From Gilichinskyi gelida (GTDB taxonomy: Bacteria; Acidobacteriota; Thermoanaerobaculia; Gp7-AA8): DNA of 64,000 bases. The notes beneath the pieces are model-generated. The model was not told the DNA's origin. It made no database searches and saw only the letters and a list, made by a program, of their open reading frames with translations. The stretch covers positions 1-64,000 of the forward strand of contig JBBPII010000021.1 in the NCBI GenBank assembly GCA_038040385.1. The letters are read 5' to 3'. A program made the translations under genes and the position numbers. The number at the start of each line of letters is the position of its first letter. Position 1 is the stretch's first letter. This document shows, one piece after another, positions 12,279-21,879 of this stretch.

Positions 12279-12679
12279 TTCTCGCGGATACCGGCCCGCT
12301 CGTCGCGCTCATTGACGCGGATGACAGCTATCACGATGGCTGCGTGATCGCCGCCGCGTCGATTCGCGAGCCGATGTTGACGGTCTGGCCGGTTATCACC
12401 GAAAGCATGTACTTCCTTAGAAGCGTGCCCGACGGTCAAGATTTGCTGTGGGACATGGTCGAGAAAGGCAACTGTCGAATTGCCGATCTCGACATGGACG
12501 ATTGCGGGCGGATGCGTTTTCTCATGCGCAAGTACCGCGACCTTCCAATGGATCTCGCCGACGCAGCTCTTGTCGCGCTCGCCGAGCGCGAGAGAATCAA
12601 CCGCATCTTCACCATCGACCGCCGGGGCTTCTCCGTCTACAAGCCCGCCGGCATGAAGCGCTTCGACATCATCCCTTAA
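12275..12679 (+). CDS. PIN-domain ribonuclease toxin (VapC-like)
   Basis: 134 residues with the PIN acidic residues visible: D5 in ILADTGPLVALID, E near 43 in VITESMYFL, and D near 93 in PMDLADAALVALAE, followed by IFTIDRRGFSVYK. VapC toxins are Mg-dependent RNases held inactive by VapB. It translationally overlaps the antitoxin. It is convergent with ispF, overlapping it by 4 nt. Confidence 0.87.
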   Translation: MILADTGPLVALIDADDSYHDGCVIAAASIREPMLTVWPVITESMYFLRSVPDGQDLLWDMVEKGNCRIADLDMDDCGRMRFLMRKYRDLPMDLADAALVALAERERINRIFTIDRRGFSVYKPAGMKRFDIIP

Positions 12680-13182
12680 AGCGCCCCTTCGATCGGCGAG
12701 CCGCCCAGGTCGATCACCAGCGCCACGATGGCCATCGCGCAGATGCCTTCCCCCCGCCCGGTGAACCCGAGACCGTCGGTGGTCGTGGCCTTGACGTTCA
12801 CCCGGCCGGCGGGGAGATCGAGCAGCTTGGCGATCTTGGCCGACATCGCGTCGCGGAACGGAGCGAGCTTCGGCCGCTCGGCGATGATCGTCACGTCGAC
12901 GTTGGCGATCTCCGCTTCCATCTCCGCGACCAGACGTTTGGCCTCCCGGATGAAGACCGCCGAGTCGGCGTCCTTCCAGCGGGGGTCGGTGGAGGGAAAG
13001 TACTCTCCCATATCGCCGGCGCCGGCGGCGCCGAGGAGCGCGTCGGTGATGGCGTGCAGGACGGCGTCGGCGTCGGAGTGGCCGGCGAGGCCGCCGGTGT
13101 CGCTGATGCGCACGCCGCCGAGGACCAGCGGACGCGCGTCGTCGAAGGCGTGGACGTCGATGCCTTGCCCGACGCGGATCAT
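12676..13182 (-). CDS. ispF: 2-C-methyl-D-erythritol 2,4-cyclodiphosphate synthase
   Basis: 168-residue trimeric enzyme of the MEP isoprenoid pathway, cyclising CDP-ME 2-phosphate. It begins MIRVGQGIDVHAF, with the metal-binding Asp/His of DVHAF. It also has GGVRISDTGGLAGHSDADAV and the end VNVKATTTDGLGFTGRGEGI. The start ATG 13182 overlaps the ispD stop by 4 nt; a longer reading would run into ispD. Confidence 0.96.
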   Translation of the reverse strand: MIRVGQGIDVHAFDDARPLVLGGVRISDTGGLAGHSDADAVLHAITDALLGAAGAGDMGEYFPSTDPRWKDADSAVFIREAKRLVAEMEAEIANVDVTIIAERPKLAPFRDAMSAKIAKLLDLPAGRVNVKATTTDGLGFTGRGEGICAMAIVALVIDLGGSPIEGAL

Positions 13183-13832
13183 GTCGCCTGCTCCAGCATC
13201 CGCTCGGCCAGCTCGAGATCCTCGGGGCGGGTGATCTTGAAATTCACCGCATCGCCCGGCACCACCCGCACCGCGTAGCCGAGGCGCGCGGCGAGGCCGG
13301 CCTCGTCGGTGGCGTCGTCGCTCGCGGCGCGCGCGAGCACGTCGCGCAGGATCGCGGTGCGGAAGCATTGCGGCGTCTGCGCCGCGAAGAGCAACTGTCG
13401 CTCCGGCGTTTGCACGATGGTCTCGTCGCGCACGAGGTGAATGGTATCCGTGACCGGCAGCCCGGGGAATGCCGCCCCATGCTCGGCCGCCGCGTCGAGC
13501 AGCGCGTCGAAGGTCTCATAGGTGAAAAAGGGGCGGACGGCATCGTGCACGGCGACCAGCTCCTCGTCGCCGACCGCCGCGAGCGCGTTGGACACGGATT
13601 GCTGCCGCGTCGCGCCGCCAGCGACGAAACGCACGCGGTCGGTCTGCTTCACCTCGGCCAGGAGAATGTCCGTCACGGCGACGACGATCCGCCCGACGCG
13701 CTCGTGCACCAGAAAGCGCTCCACGACGCGCTGCAGGATCGGCTTGCCGCCGAGCATGCGGAATTGTTTCGGGATGTCGCCGCCGAAGCGCGATCCGGAG
13801 CCGGCGGCGGGGATGATGATCGCGACTGTCAT
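13179..13832 (-). CDS. ispD: 2-C-methyl-D-erythritol 4-phosphate cytidylyltransferase
   Basis: 217 residues. The nucleotide-binding loop IIPAAGSGSRFGGDIPKQF is at the N-terminus, VAVHDAVRPFFT is near residue 95, and the C-terminal GDAVNFKITRPEDLELAE is typical. It catalyses MEP + CTP to CDP-ME. It is coupled to ispF as an ispDF pair (4-nt overlap). Confidence 0.96.
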   Translation of the reverse strand: MTVAIIIPAAGSGSRFGGDIPKQFRMLGGKPILQRVVERFLVHERVGRIVVAVTDILLAEVKQTDRVRFVAGGATRQQSVSNALAAVGDEELVAVHDAVRPFFTYETFDALLDAAAEHGAAFPGLPVTDTIHLVRDETIVQTPERQLLFAAQTPQCFRTAILRDVLARAASDDATDEAGLAARLGYAVRVVPGDAVNFKITRPEDLELAERMLEQAT

Positions 13833-13834
13833 GA

Positions 13835-13918
13835 GTGCGGAGTTGAAAGTGCTGAGTGCTGAGACCCACCCATCCGGTTACTCAGCACTCAGCACTCAGC
13901 ACTCAGGACTCAGCACTT
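13835..13918. repeat. AGTGCTGAG-type inverted tandem repeat
   Basis: One arm has AGTGCTGAGTGCTGAG; the other has three CAGCACT units, then CAGGACTCAGCACTT. A short TACTCAG/spacer lies between. It fills the frr-ispD spacer and can form a long hairpin. The unit resembles the inverted tandem repeats at 6735 and 19064 in design but not in sequence. Confidence 0.65.
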
Positions 13919-14476
13919 CTAGACGGCCATGATGTCGGCTTCCTTGTGCTTGAGGATGGTGCCGACTTCGTCAATGTGTTTGTCCGTCAGTTTCTGGATC
14001 TGATCGAGGGCGTGCTTCTCGTCGTCCTCGGAGATCTCGTGGTTCTTCTGCATTTTCTTGAGCTTGTCGTTGCCGTCGCGGCGCACCTGGCGGATCGCGG
14101 TGCGCGACTCCTCGGCGATGTGGTGCGCATGTTTGACGAGCTCCTTGCGCCGCTCCTCGGTGAGCTGCGGGATGGGGATGCGAACGACCTTCCCGTCGTT
14201 GGATGGATTGAGGCCGAGGTCGGAGTTGCGGATCGCTTTCTCCACCGCACCGAGCATCGACTTGTCCCAAGGCTCGGCCACAATCAGCGACGACTCGGGG
14301 ACTTTGAGCGAGGCCACCTGCGAGATCGGGGTCGGCGTGCCGTAATAGTCGATGGTGATGCCGTCGAGCATCCCCGCGTTGGCGCGGCCGGTTCGCAGCG
14401 TCTTGAACTGGTTGTGCAGCGCCTCGACGGCGCCGTGCATTCGATGCTGAACGTCTTTGATCACGTCGTTAATCAT
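13919..14476 (-). CDS. frr: ribosome recycling factor
   Basis: 185 residues with the family segments ALHNQFKTLRTGRANAGMLD and LPQLTEERRKEL-like (IPIPQLTEERRKELVKHAHH), and a C-terminal helix with KHALDQIQKLTDKHIDEV. RRF splits post-termination ribosomes with EF-G. It follows pyrH by 10 nt, as in the conserved pyrH-frr pair. Confidence 0.97.
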   Translation of the reverse strand: MINDVIKDVQHRMHGAVEALHNQFKTLRTGRANAGMLDGITIDYYGTPTPISQVASLKVPESSLIVAEPWDKSMLGAVEKAIRNSDLGLNPSNDGKVVRIPIPQLTEERRKELVKHAHHIAEESRTAIRQVRRDGNDKLKKMQKNHEISEDDEKHALDQIQKLTDKHIDEVGTILKHKEADIMAV

Positions 14477-14486
14477 TCGTCGAACC

Positions 14487-15227
14487 TCACGATGGACTCA
14501 TTACCGGGAGCTCGTCGCAAACGATCGACCCGATGTCCTCCCCCAGGAGCGCTCTCCGGATGTTCCCCTTCTCGCGCAGCGAAAAGATGTAGATGGGGAT
14601 CTTGCTGCCGCGCGCGAGGTCGATGGCCGTGGCGTCCATCACCTCCAGCCGCTCGGCGAGGACGCGCTGATACGTGGCGTGGGCGATCTTCGTGGCGTGC
14701 GGGTCCTTCTCCGGATCGGCGGTGTAGATCCCGTCGACCTTGGTGGCCTTGAAGATGATCTCGCACTCCAGCTCGTTCGCCCGCAGCGCGGCGGCGGAGT
14801 CGGTGGTGAAATACGGATTGCCGGTGCCGGCGGCGCAGATGACGATGCGCCCCTTTTCGAGATGCCGGATGGCGCGCCGGCGAATGAACGGCTCGGCCAC
14901 CTCGGCCATGGTGATCGCCGAGTTCACGCGGGTGTTCGCGCCGCGGCGCTCCAGGGCGTCCTGCAGCGCCAGACCGTTGATCACCGTGGCCAGCATGCCC
15001 ATGTGATCGCCGGCCACGCGGTTGATTCCCTCGGTGGCCGCGGTGACGCCGCGAAAGATGTTGCCGCCGCCGATGACGATGGCGATCTGTACGCCGGCGC
15101 GCTGGACGTCGACGATCTCGTCGGCGATGTTGGCGAGGGTCTCGGCGTCGATGCCGGTCCGCCGCCCGCCCATGAGCGCCTCGCCGGACAGCTTGAGAAG
15201 GATGCGGTGGTATTTGGCCTGAGGCAT
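14487..15227 (-). CDS. pyrH: UMP kinase
   Basis: 246-residue hexameric UMP kinase of the amino-acid-kinase fold. It has RILLKLSGEALMGG, IAIVIGGGNIFRGV, GNPYFTTDSAAALRA and the C-terminal GEDIGSIV. The start is ATG 15227 (MPQAKYHR). In most bacteria it follows rpsB-tsf directly; here a plus-strand aldo/keto reductase separates it from tsf. Confidence 0.96.
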   Translation of the reverse strand: MPQAKYHRILLKLSGEALMGGRRTGIDAETLANIADEIVDVQRAGVQIAIVIGGGNIFRGVTAATEGINRVAGDHMGMLATVINGLALQDALERRGANTRVNSAITMAEVAEPFIRRRAIRHLEKGRIVICAAGTGNPYFTTDSAAALRANELECEIIFKATKVDGIYTADPEKDPHATKIAHATYQRVLAERLEVMDATAIDLARGSKIPIYIFSLREKGNIRRALLGEDIGSIVCDELPVMSPS

Positions 15228-15251
15228 TCGGCGGCGTTTATAGTCGCGCGC

Positions 15252-16232
15252 ATGCAATACGTCAATCTCGGCAGAACCGGTTTGAAGGTCTCGCGGCTTT
15301 GTCTCGGCACCATGACCTACGGCACGCCGGAGTGGCGGCCTTGGATCCTGTCCGAGGAAGACAGCCGGCCGTTCATCAGCGAGGCCCTCGAGGCGGGCAT
15401 CAACTTCTTCGATACCGCCAACATGTACTCGAACGGCGTGAGCGAGGAAGTGGTCGGACGCGCACTTCGCGATTTCGCCGCGCGCGACGATGTGGTCATC
15501 GCCACGAAGGTGTTCTTCCCGACGGGGAAGGCGCCGAACGACCGCGGCCTGTCGCGCAAGCACATCCTGTCGGCGATCGAAGCCTCCCTTCGCCGCCTCG
15601 GCACGGAGTACGTCGACCTCTACCAGATCCATCGCTGGGATTACGAAACGCCGATCGAGGAGACGGTCGAGGCGCTGCACGAAGTGGTGAAGAGCGGCAA
15701 GGCGCGCTACGTCGGTGCGTCGAGCATGCACGCCTGGCAGTTCGCCAAGGCGCTGCACGTCGCGGAGGGGCACGGATGGACCCGCTTCGTCTCCATGCAG
15801 AACCACTACAACCTGATCTACCGCGAAGAGGAGCGGGAGATGATCCCGCTCTGCGCCGACGAAGGCGTGGGCATCATCCCCTGGAGCCCGCTGGCGCGCG
15901 GATTCCTGGCCGGCAATCGGACGCGGGAGGGATGGGGCGCGACGCTGCGGGCGAAGACCGACGATTACGGCCAGCGGCTGTACTACCAGGACTCCGATTT
16001 CGAGATCGTGGAGCGCGCGGCCGAATTGGCGCGGAGGAAGGGAGTGGAGCCGATTCAGATCGCGCTGGCGTGGCTACTCGGCAAACCGCAGGTGACGGCG
16101 CCGATCGTCGGGGTGAGCAAGCCGGGGCAACTGAAGTCGCTACTGGGAGCCTTCGAGGTGAAACTCGACACGGAGGACGTGCAGTATGTCGAGGAACCCT
16201 ACAAACCGCACGTCCCCCAGGAGTATCGCTAA
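15252..16232 (+). CDS. aldo/keto reductase
   Basis: 326 residues forming an NAD(P)H-dependent TIM barrel. The catalytic tetrad is visible: D54 and Y59 (FFDTANMYS), K86 (IATKVF) and H127 (YQIHRWDY). The cofactor end IVGVSKPGQLKSLLGAFEV is present, and the length is typical. The start ATG 15252 is 24 nt from divergent pyrH. The sequence is closest in feel to the YajO/Yhdn-type AKRs; the substrate is unknown. It interrupts the conserved tsf-pyrH order on the opposite strand. Confidence 0.9.
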   Translation: MQYVNLGRTGLKVSRLCLGTMTYGTPEWRPWILSEEDSRPFISEALEAGINFFDTANMYSNGVSEEVVGRALRDFAARDDVVIATKVFFPTGKAPNDRGLSRKHILSAIEASLRRLGTEYVDLYQIHRWDYETPIEETVEALHEVVKSGKARYVGASSMHAWQFAKALHVAEGHGWTRFVSMQNHYNLIYREEEREMIPLCADEGVGIIPWSPLARGFLAGNRTREGWGATLRAKTDDYGQRLYYQDSDFEIVERAAELARRKGVEPIQIALAWLLGKPQVTAPIVGVSKPGQLKSLLGAFEVKLDTEDVQYVEEPYKPHVPQEYR

Positions 16233-16236
16233 CCTC

Positions 16237-16304
16237 GTCATCCTGAGCGAAGCGAAGGATCTCAGCGGCGGAGATCCTTCGCCGTCTGCGCGGCTCAGGA
16301 TGAC
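16237..16304. repeat. REP-type palindrome, copy 3
   Basis: Near-perfect inverted repeat: GTCATCCTGAGCGAAGCGAA and GGATCTCAGCGGCGGAGATCC in the first half, and CGGCTCAGGATGAC at the end. It lies between the convergent aldo/keto reductase and tsf and may act as a bidirectional terminator. Confidence 0.85.
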
Positions 16305-16310
16305 GTAACG

Positions 16311-17222
16311 CTACCGCAACGCCGCTGCTACTTCGGCCGCGAAATCATCGCCGCTCTTCTTCTCCACCCCTTCGCCCAGCTTGTAGCGGACGAAGCGCGT
16401 CAAGGCGTAATTGCAGCCCTTCTCCTTGCCGGCGGCCTGGAGGTACTGGGCGACGGTCTGCTTGTCGCCTTTGATGTACGGCTGCTCGAGGAGGCAAGCC
16501 TCGCCGTAGAACTTGTCCATCTTGCCGCTCACCATCTTCTCGATGATGTTGTCGGGCTTGCCGGACTGGCGGGCCTGATCGCGGGCGATCTCGCGCTCGG
16601 TGTCGAGGTCCTTCTCGGTGACGTCCTCGCGGCGGAGGAAGCGGGGGTCGGAGGCGGCGATGTGCATCGCCACTTCCTTCGCCACTTCGCGGCCGTGAGT
16701 GGAGTCGCCGATAATCTCGGCCATGACGCCGATCTTGCCGCCGGCGTGGATGTACGTGGCGATGGCGGCGTTCGCGTCGGCCTCGTAGCGCGTGAAGCGG
16801 CGGATGGTGATGTTCTCCTTGATGGAGCCGATCATCTCCTGCGTCTTCTGCGCGACGGTCTCGTCGCTGCCGGGCCATTTCTCGTTGTTGAGCTCATCGA
16901 CGGAGTTGGCCTTGCTCTTGGCGATGACCTTCGCCACCTCGGTGGCGAAATTGCGGAAGTTCTCATTGCGGCCGACGAAGTCGGTCTCGCAGTTGACCTC
17001 CACCAGCACGCCGACGTTTCCTTCGACGTGCGACTGCACGGCACCCTCGGCGGTCACGCGTCCGGCCTTCTTGCCCGCAGTGGCCAGGCCCTTCTTGCGG
17101 AGGACCTTGCGGGCCTCTTCCATGTCGCCGCCCGCCTCGACCAGCGCGCTCTTCACGTCCATCATCCCGGCCCCGGTCTGCTCGCGCAGTTCCTTGACCA
17201 TCGCAGCTGTGATCTGTGTCAT
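16311..17222 (-). CDS. tsf: elongation factor Ts
   Basis: 303 residues. It has an N-terminal UBA-like domain (VKELREQTGAGMMDVKSALV) and the core EF-Tu-binding region with EVNCETDFVGRNENF. The C-terminal part contains LLEQPYIKGDKQTVAQYL. It exchanges GDP for GTP on EF-Tu. The start is ATG 17222 (MTQITAAMV). It lies downstream of rpsB. Confidence 0.97.
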   Translation of the reverse strand: MTQITAAMVKELREQTGAGMMDVKSALVEAGGDMEEARKVLRKKGLATAGKKAGRVTAEGAVQSHVEGNVGVLVEVNCETDFVGRNENFRNFATEVAKVIAKSKANSVDELNNEKWPGSDETVAQKTQEMIGSIKENITIRRFTRYEADANAAIATYIHAGGKIGVMAEIIGDSTHGREVAKEVAMHIAASDPRFLRREDVTEKDLDTEREIARDQARQSGKPDNIIEKMVSGKMDKFYGEACLLEQPYIKGDKQTVAQYLQAAGKEKGCNYALTRFVRYKLGEGVEKKSGDDFAAEVAAALR

Positions 17223-17294
17223 TTCTACCTCCCGGTAAACACACCACGTCACCCGACGCAGCGCGCCGGGTGACCAGTCAAAGTGTCGTCAGAA

Positions 17295-18095
17295 CTAGGA
17301 AACCGCGGGGGCTGCCGTCATCGCTTCGGTGGGAACGGGCTCGGCAGCAGGGATGGGCGCGCCGGAGGCGGCTTCCTCACCCTTGTCGTCCGTGCCGATG
17401 TAGCGCTCCTCGGCGATGTTGTAGCCCTCGAGGACCGCATCGGCGACCTTCTGCGTGAACAGACGGATCGCGCGGATGGCGTCGTCGTTGCCCGGAATGA
17501 CGTGATCGATGTCTTCCGGATCGCAGTTGGTGTCGACGATGGCCACCACGGGGATGCCGAGCTTCTTCGCCTCTTTGACCGCGATGTACTCCTTCTTCGG
17601 GTCGATGACGAAGAGCGCGTCGGGCAGGCTGTCCATCTCGCGGATGCCGATCAGGTTCTTCTGCAGTTTTTCGCGTTCCCGGTCGAGCGCGGCGCGCTCT
17701 TTCTTCGACAGCTCCTTCTCCGTGTCGTTGAGGACCGCCTCGAGCTCCTTGAGGCGCTCGATCGATTTCCGGACCGTGGTGAAGTTGGTGAGCGTGCCGC
17801 CGAGCCAGCGGTTGTTCACGTAGAACATGCCGCAGCGGTTGGCCTCTTCGAGAATGGCGTCCTGCGCCTGGCGCTTGGTGCCGACGAACAGAACGCGCTT
17901 ACCCGCCGAGGCGAGATCGGCAATGAATGCGGAAGCTTCCTTGAAGAGCTTGAGCGTCTTCTGCAGGTCGATGATGTAGATCCCGTTGCGCTTCCCGAAG
18001 ATGTACTTCTTCATCTTGGGATTCCAGCGCTTGGTCTGATGACCGAAGTGAACGCCAGCTTCCAATAGCTCTTTCATCGTAATAGAGACCGCCAA
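17295..18095 (-). CDS. rpsB: ribosomal protein uS2
   Basis: 266 residues reading from a TTG start at 18095. The codon is chosen because a strong AAGGAGGG (about 18102-18109) lies 6 nt upstream, and the resulting N-terminus (AVSITMKELLEAGVHFGHQT) matches S2. An internal ATG at 18077 would remove only six residues. The GTDDKGEEA tail is an Ala/Pro-rich extension of about 30 residues. Motifs RNGIYIIDLQKTL and DALFVIDPKKEYIAVKEAKK are conserved. Confidence 0.95.
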   Translation of the reverse strand: MAVSITMKELLEAGVHFGHQTKRWNPKMKKYIFGKRNGIYIIDLQKTLKLFKEASAFIADLASAGKRVLFVGTKRQAQDAILEEANRCGMFYVNNRWLGGTLTNFTTVRKSIERLKELEAVLNDTEKELSKKERAALDREREKLQKNLIGIREMDSLPDALFVIDPKKEYIAVKEAKKLGIPVVAIVDTNCDPEDIDHVIPGNDDAIRAIRLFTQKVADAVLEGYNIAEERYIGTDDKGEEAASGAPIPAAEPVPTEAMTAAPAVS

Positions 18096-18100
18096 GTGAA

Positions 18101-18110
18101 CCCTCCTTTG
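18101..18110 (-). promoter_or_regulatory. strong ribosome-binding site deciding the TTG start of rpsB
   Basis: On the minus strand this reads CAAAGGAGGG, a near-complete anti-SD match placed 6 nt before TTG 18095. The downstream ATG at 18077 has no comparable site. Confidence 0.7.
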
Positions 18111-18192
18111 TGTTTTGACGTTAGAAAACAAAAGACAGGAGCGGGAACGCTCCTGTCTCATTCGAACCGTGGCGTGAAACGGACATCGAGAA

Positions 18193-18585
18193 TCAGCGCT
18201 TGGAGAACTGGAAGCGGGCGCGGGCGCCCTTCTGGCCGTACTTCTTCCGCTCCTTCATGCGCGGGTCGCGCGTGAGGAGGCCGGCCTTCTTCAGCCGCTT
18301 GCGAAGCTCGGTGTTGTAGATCTGCAGCGCGCGCGAGATGCCGTGGCGGATGGCGCCGGCCTGGCCGCTGGGACCGCCGCCGTCGACGGTGACCACGATG
18401 TCGAACTTGTCGACGGTCTCGGTCAGCGACAGCGGCTGTTTGATGATCATCTTGAGCACGTCATTGCCGAAGTACTCTTCGAGCGGGCGCTTGTTGACGG
18501 TGATCTGTCCGCTGCCCTGCCGGAGGTGGACGCGGGCGGTCGACGTCTTGCGCCGTCCAGTCCCGTAGTATTCAACCAAAGCCAA
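18193..18585 (-). CDS. rpsI: ribosomal protein uS9
   Basis: 130 residues with the basic C-terminus KKYGQKGARARFQFSKR ending in the SKR tail that reaches the P site. GGPSGQAGAIRHGISRAL and DPRMKERKKYG are conserved. It is paired with rplM (26 nt upstream), as in nearly all bacteria. Confidence 0.98.
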   Translation of the reverse strand: MALVEYYGTGRRKTSTARVHLRQGSGQITVNKRPLEEYFGNDVLKMIIKQPLSLTETVDKFDIVVTVDGGGPSGQAGAIRHGISRALQIYNTELRKRLKKAGLLTRDPRMKERKKYGQKGARARFQFSKR

Positions 18586-18611
18586 AATGATTCCTCCTCG
18601 TTCTTCGACAG

Positions 18612-19046
18612 TTACTCAGCAGGGTCGAGCCGCTCGGGCTTCTGCGCCTGATGCGGGTGGTTGGTGCCGCGATAGACCTTCAGCTTCTTCAGCATCTTGC
18701 GGCCGAGCTTGCTTTTCGGCAGCATCCCCCACACCGCTTCTTCGATCATCGATTCCGGCTTTTCGGCACGCACGAAACGAGCCGCCTTCTCTTTCAGGCC
18801 GCCCGGATAGAGCGAGTGCGAGCGGTAGATCTTGTCGGTTTCCTTCTTGCCCGAGAGGACCACCTTCTCCGCGTTGATGACGATCACGTGATCGCCGGTG
18901 TCGAGGAAGGGGGTGTACGTGGGCTTGCTCTTGCCCGAGATGATCGTGGCGATGGTGGTCGAGAGGCGCCCGAGGACCTTGCCCTCGGCGTCGATGATGA
19001 ACCAGCGCGGCTCGATGTCACCCTTCTTGGGGAAATACGTACGCAT
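18612..19046 (-). CDS. rplM: ribosomal protein uL13
   Basis: 144 residues with WFIIDAEGKVLGRLSTTIA, GDHVIVINAEKVVLSGKK and AVWGMLPKSKLGRKMLKKLK. It is the first gene of the rplM-rpsI-rpsB-tsf run on the minus strand. Confidence 0.98.
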   Translation of the reverse strand: MRTYFPKKGDIEPRWFIIDAEGKVLGRLSTTIATIISGKSKPTYTPFLDTGDHVIVINAEKVVLSGKKETDKIYRSHSLYPGGLKEKAARFVRAEKPESMIEEAVWGMLPKSKLGRKMLKKLKVYRGTNHPHQAQKPERLDPAE

Positions 19047-19063
19047 GACTCTCCTGAAACTAC

Positions 19064-19125
19064 GGTTGTCGGTTGTCGGTCATCTGTTGTCGGTCCGGAC
19101 AACTGACTACCGACAACTGACAACC
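19064..19125. repeat. GGTTGTCGGT-type inverted tandem repeat
   Basis: GGTTGTCGGTTGTCGGTCA is followed by TGACTACCGACAACTGACAA, with TTGTCGGTCCGGACAA at the centre. It can form a long imperfect hairpin in the rplM upstream region and resembles the 6735-6800 element. Confidence 0.65.
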
Positions 19126-19210
19126 CCAAGGACTACAGACCTTCCCTGAGGAAAGGGGCAAACGGTAACACTGCCGAACAACAGCAGTCAAGGCGAGCAT
19201 TCCCGCGAAA

Positions 19211-21010
19211 TCAGCGGATCGCCACGAGGTTGACGGCCTCCTCGCCGCCGTTGAGGCTGACGCGCGCGGGCCGCGCTCCCATCATCCAGATTTCATAGAT
19301 GCCCGCGGGGAGATGAACCAGCCGGATGACGTTCTCCCCGGCGGCCTCGGACCTCAGCCGCTGCAGGACCGCGGACGGCAGTTGCCGGCCGTTGTAGCTG
19401 ATGGTCACCGGCCGCACCGCCGGTTTTCGCTTCTGATCGAACGTCGCAATCCGCAGCGATCCGACGGCGCGCGGGACGCTCACCTGCACCGGTTTCGCCG
19501 TCCCGGCGCGAGGAGCGGCGAGCTCGGCAAACGCGAAGGAGCCTTCGCGCGGAACGGCGAAGACCGTCCGCGACTCGCCCGGGTAGAGGTGCAGGACGAC
19601 GCGGCCGGCCGGATCGGTGCGAGCGATGCCGTCGCCGCCCATCACCGCCGCGCCGCGCACCGGCAGGTTGTCCGGCCAGACGAACCAGACTTCCGCCTCG
19701 ACGCCGCCGTCGAGCACGAAGTCGAGGATCTGCCCCTCCGATTGTTCGCTGACCATCACGGTCTTCCTCGCGTCGGCGTGGTCGGGCGACGTCACGCGGA
19801 GCTCGTAGCGGCCGTTCTGCATCGCCAGGATCGAGTACGCGCCGTCCTTCTGGACGTTGACGGTCGAATTCAACCGCCGCTCACCGCTGGTGACCTGCAG
19901 CTCCAGAACGGCGCGCGGTACCGGTTCCTTCGTCGCCCGATCGATGACGTGGCCCTCGATGAAGCGGCGCTTGAGCGCGATCGTCCACGGCGACGGATCG
20001 GAGCCCAGCTCCGGCGAGATTTCCATGATCGCGTTCGGGTTGACAGGCGTCCGCAGCAATCCGGAGACCTTTCCCGTCTGCCACATCGTCCCGCCGAATC
20101 GGCCGTCCTCGTCGATGGCGACCTGCGCGGCCCAGGCGCGGTCGGACCCGGCGATTTCAAGCGAGCCGCCGCCGCGCAGCGACTCGTTGCCGAGGAGCAC
20201 GCGCCCGTCGAGGCGGAACGGCTCGATGCGCACCCGCTTCTCGAGATCCACGTCCTTCACTTCGACCTTCTCGCTCATCGACTCGAGCGGCTCGTCGCCT
20301 TTGACCACGATCTGGTAGTCGCCGGGCGCGATCCCCTCGAATGCCACCTCATCCTCGGACGCCTTCACGTCGCGCGTGGCAAGGGTCTTCTTGTCGACGA
20401 TGGAGACCTTCAGCGGCTTGGGCTCGTCGCGACGGTCGAGAAGGACGGTCAGTGTGACGCCGCGCGGCAGCTCGATCGTACCGAGATCGGTCTCGGCCGC
20501 GAGGTTCTCGAAGAGCGGTACGACGCGCGGAGCCTGGCCGGTGTGCGCGATGGTGACCGCGTCGGGCGCCGGCTCCTCGGGCAGTTCGGCGTGGAACAAG
20601 CCCTGTTCGTCGGTCGTCGCCAGCAGCTTGGAGCCGTGCGTGACTTGAGCGCCGACGAGTGGGATCTCGAGGTCTTTCTGCCGCGCGATGACGCGGCCGC
20701 TGATCGCCGGAATCGGCGGCAACGCGATCTCGGGGAGCGACAGTTCCTTCTCCACGTCGAGCGTCCGTTCGACGGTGCGATGTCCCGCCGCGACGATGGT
20801 GAGCCGGTAGGAGCCGGGCGGCACGCGGACGGAGATCGGCTTCTGGACGTCGCCCGCCTCGATGGTCATCTCCTCCGTGTGCGCCTCCGAGGCGAGCGTG
20901 ATCCGCACCTTCACCGGCCATCCCCGCGCGCGGTCGCCGCGGAGGGAGAACGAGATCTGGTGGGTGACGGGAGATGCGACGAGGAGAAGAAGCGCGATCA
21001 GCGTTCGCAT
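19211..21010 (-). CDS. exported carboxypeptidase-regulatory-like (prealbumin-fold) protein
   Basis: 599 residues beginning with a signal peptide (MRTLIALLLLVASPVTHQ). Several Ig-like/CarboxypepD_reg repeats follow, recognisable by PPGSYRLTIVAAGHRTVE (near 65-85), ISGRVIARQKDLEIPLVGAQ (near 105), IAPGDYQIVVKG (near 225), IEGHVIDRATKEPVPRAVLE (near 345) and QNGRYELRVTSPDHADARK (near 395). No catalytic domain is evident. Such multi-repeat proteins are exported structural or sensory proteins, common in Acidobacteriota. It lies divergent from folD. Confidence 0.7.
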   Translation of the reverse strand: MRTLIALLLLVASPVTHQISFSLRGDRARGWPVKVRITLASEAHTEEMTIEAGDVQKPISVRVPPGSYRLTIVAAGHRTVERTLDVEKELSLPEIALPPIPAISGRVIARQKDLEIPLVGAQVTHGSKLLATTDEQGLFHAELPEEPAPDAVTIAHTGQAPRVVPLFENLAAETDLGTIELPRGVTLTVLLDRRDEPKPLKVSIVDKKTLATRDVKASEDEVAFEGIAPGDYQIVVKGDEPLESMSEKVEVKDVDLEKRVRIEPFRLDGRVLLGNESLRGGGSLEIAGSDRAWAAQVAIDEDGRFGGTMWQTGKVSGLLRTPVNPNAIMEISPELGSDPSPWTIALKRRFIEGHVIDRATKEPVPRAVLELQVTSGERRLNSTVNVQKDGAYSILAMQNGRYELRVTSPDHADARKTVMVSEQSEGQILDFVLDGGVEAEVWFVWPDNLPVRGAAVMGGDGIARTDPAGRVVLHLYPGESRTVFAVPREGSFAFAELAAPRAGTAKPVQVSVPRAVGSLRIATFDQKRKPAVRPVTISYNGRQLPSAVLQRLRSEAAGENVIRLVHLPAGIYEIWMMGARPARVSLNGGEEAVNLVAIR

Positions 21011-21039
21011 GCGACCTCAGTCATGGTAAAAGCCGCGCC

Positions 21040-21875
<836 letters not shown>

Positions 21876-21879
<4 letters not shown>

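Noticed and set aside
13835..13918. Tandem CAGCACT units as a possible CRISPR or Rho-independent terminator
   Set aside because: The unit is 8-9 nt with no spacers, and there is no T-run. It is better read as an inverted tandem repeat.
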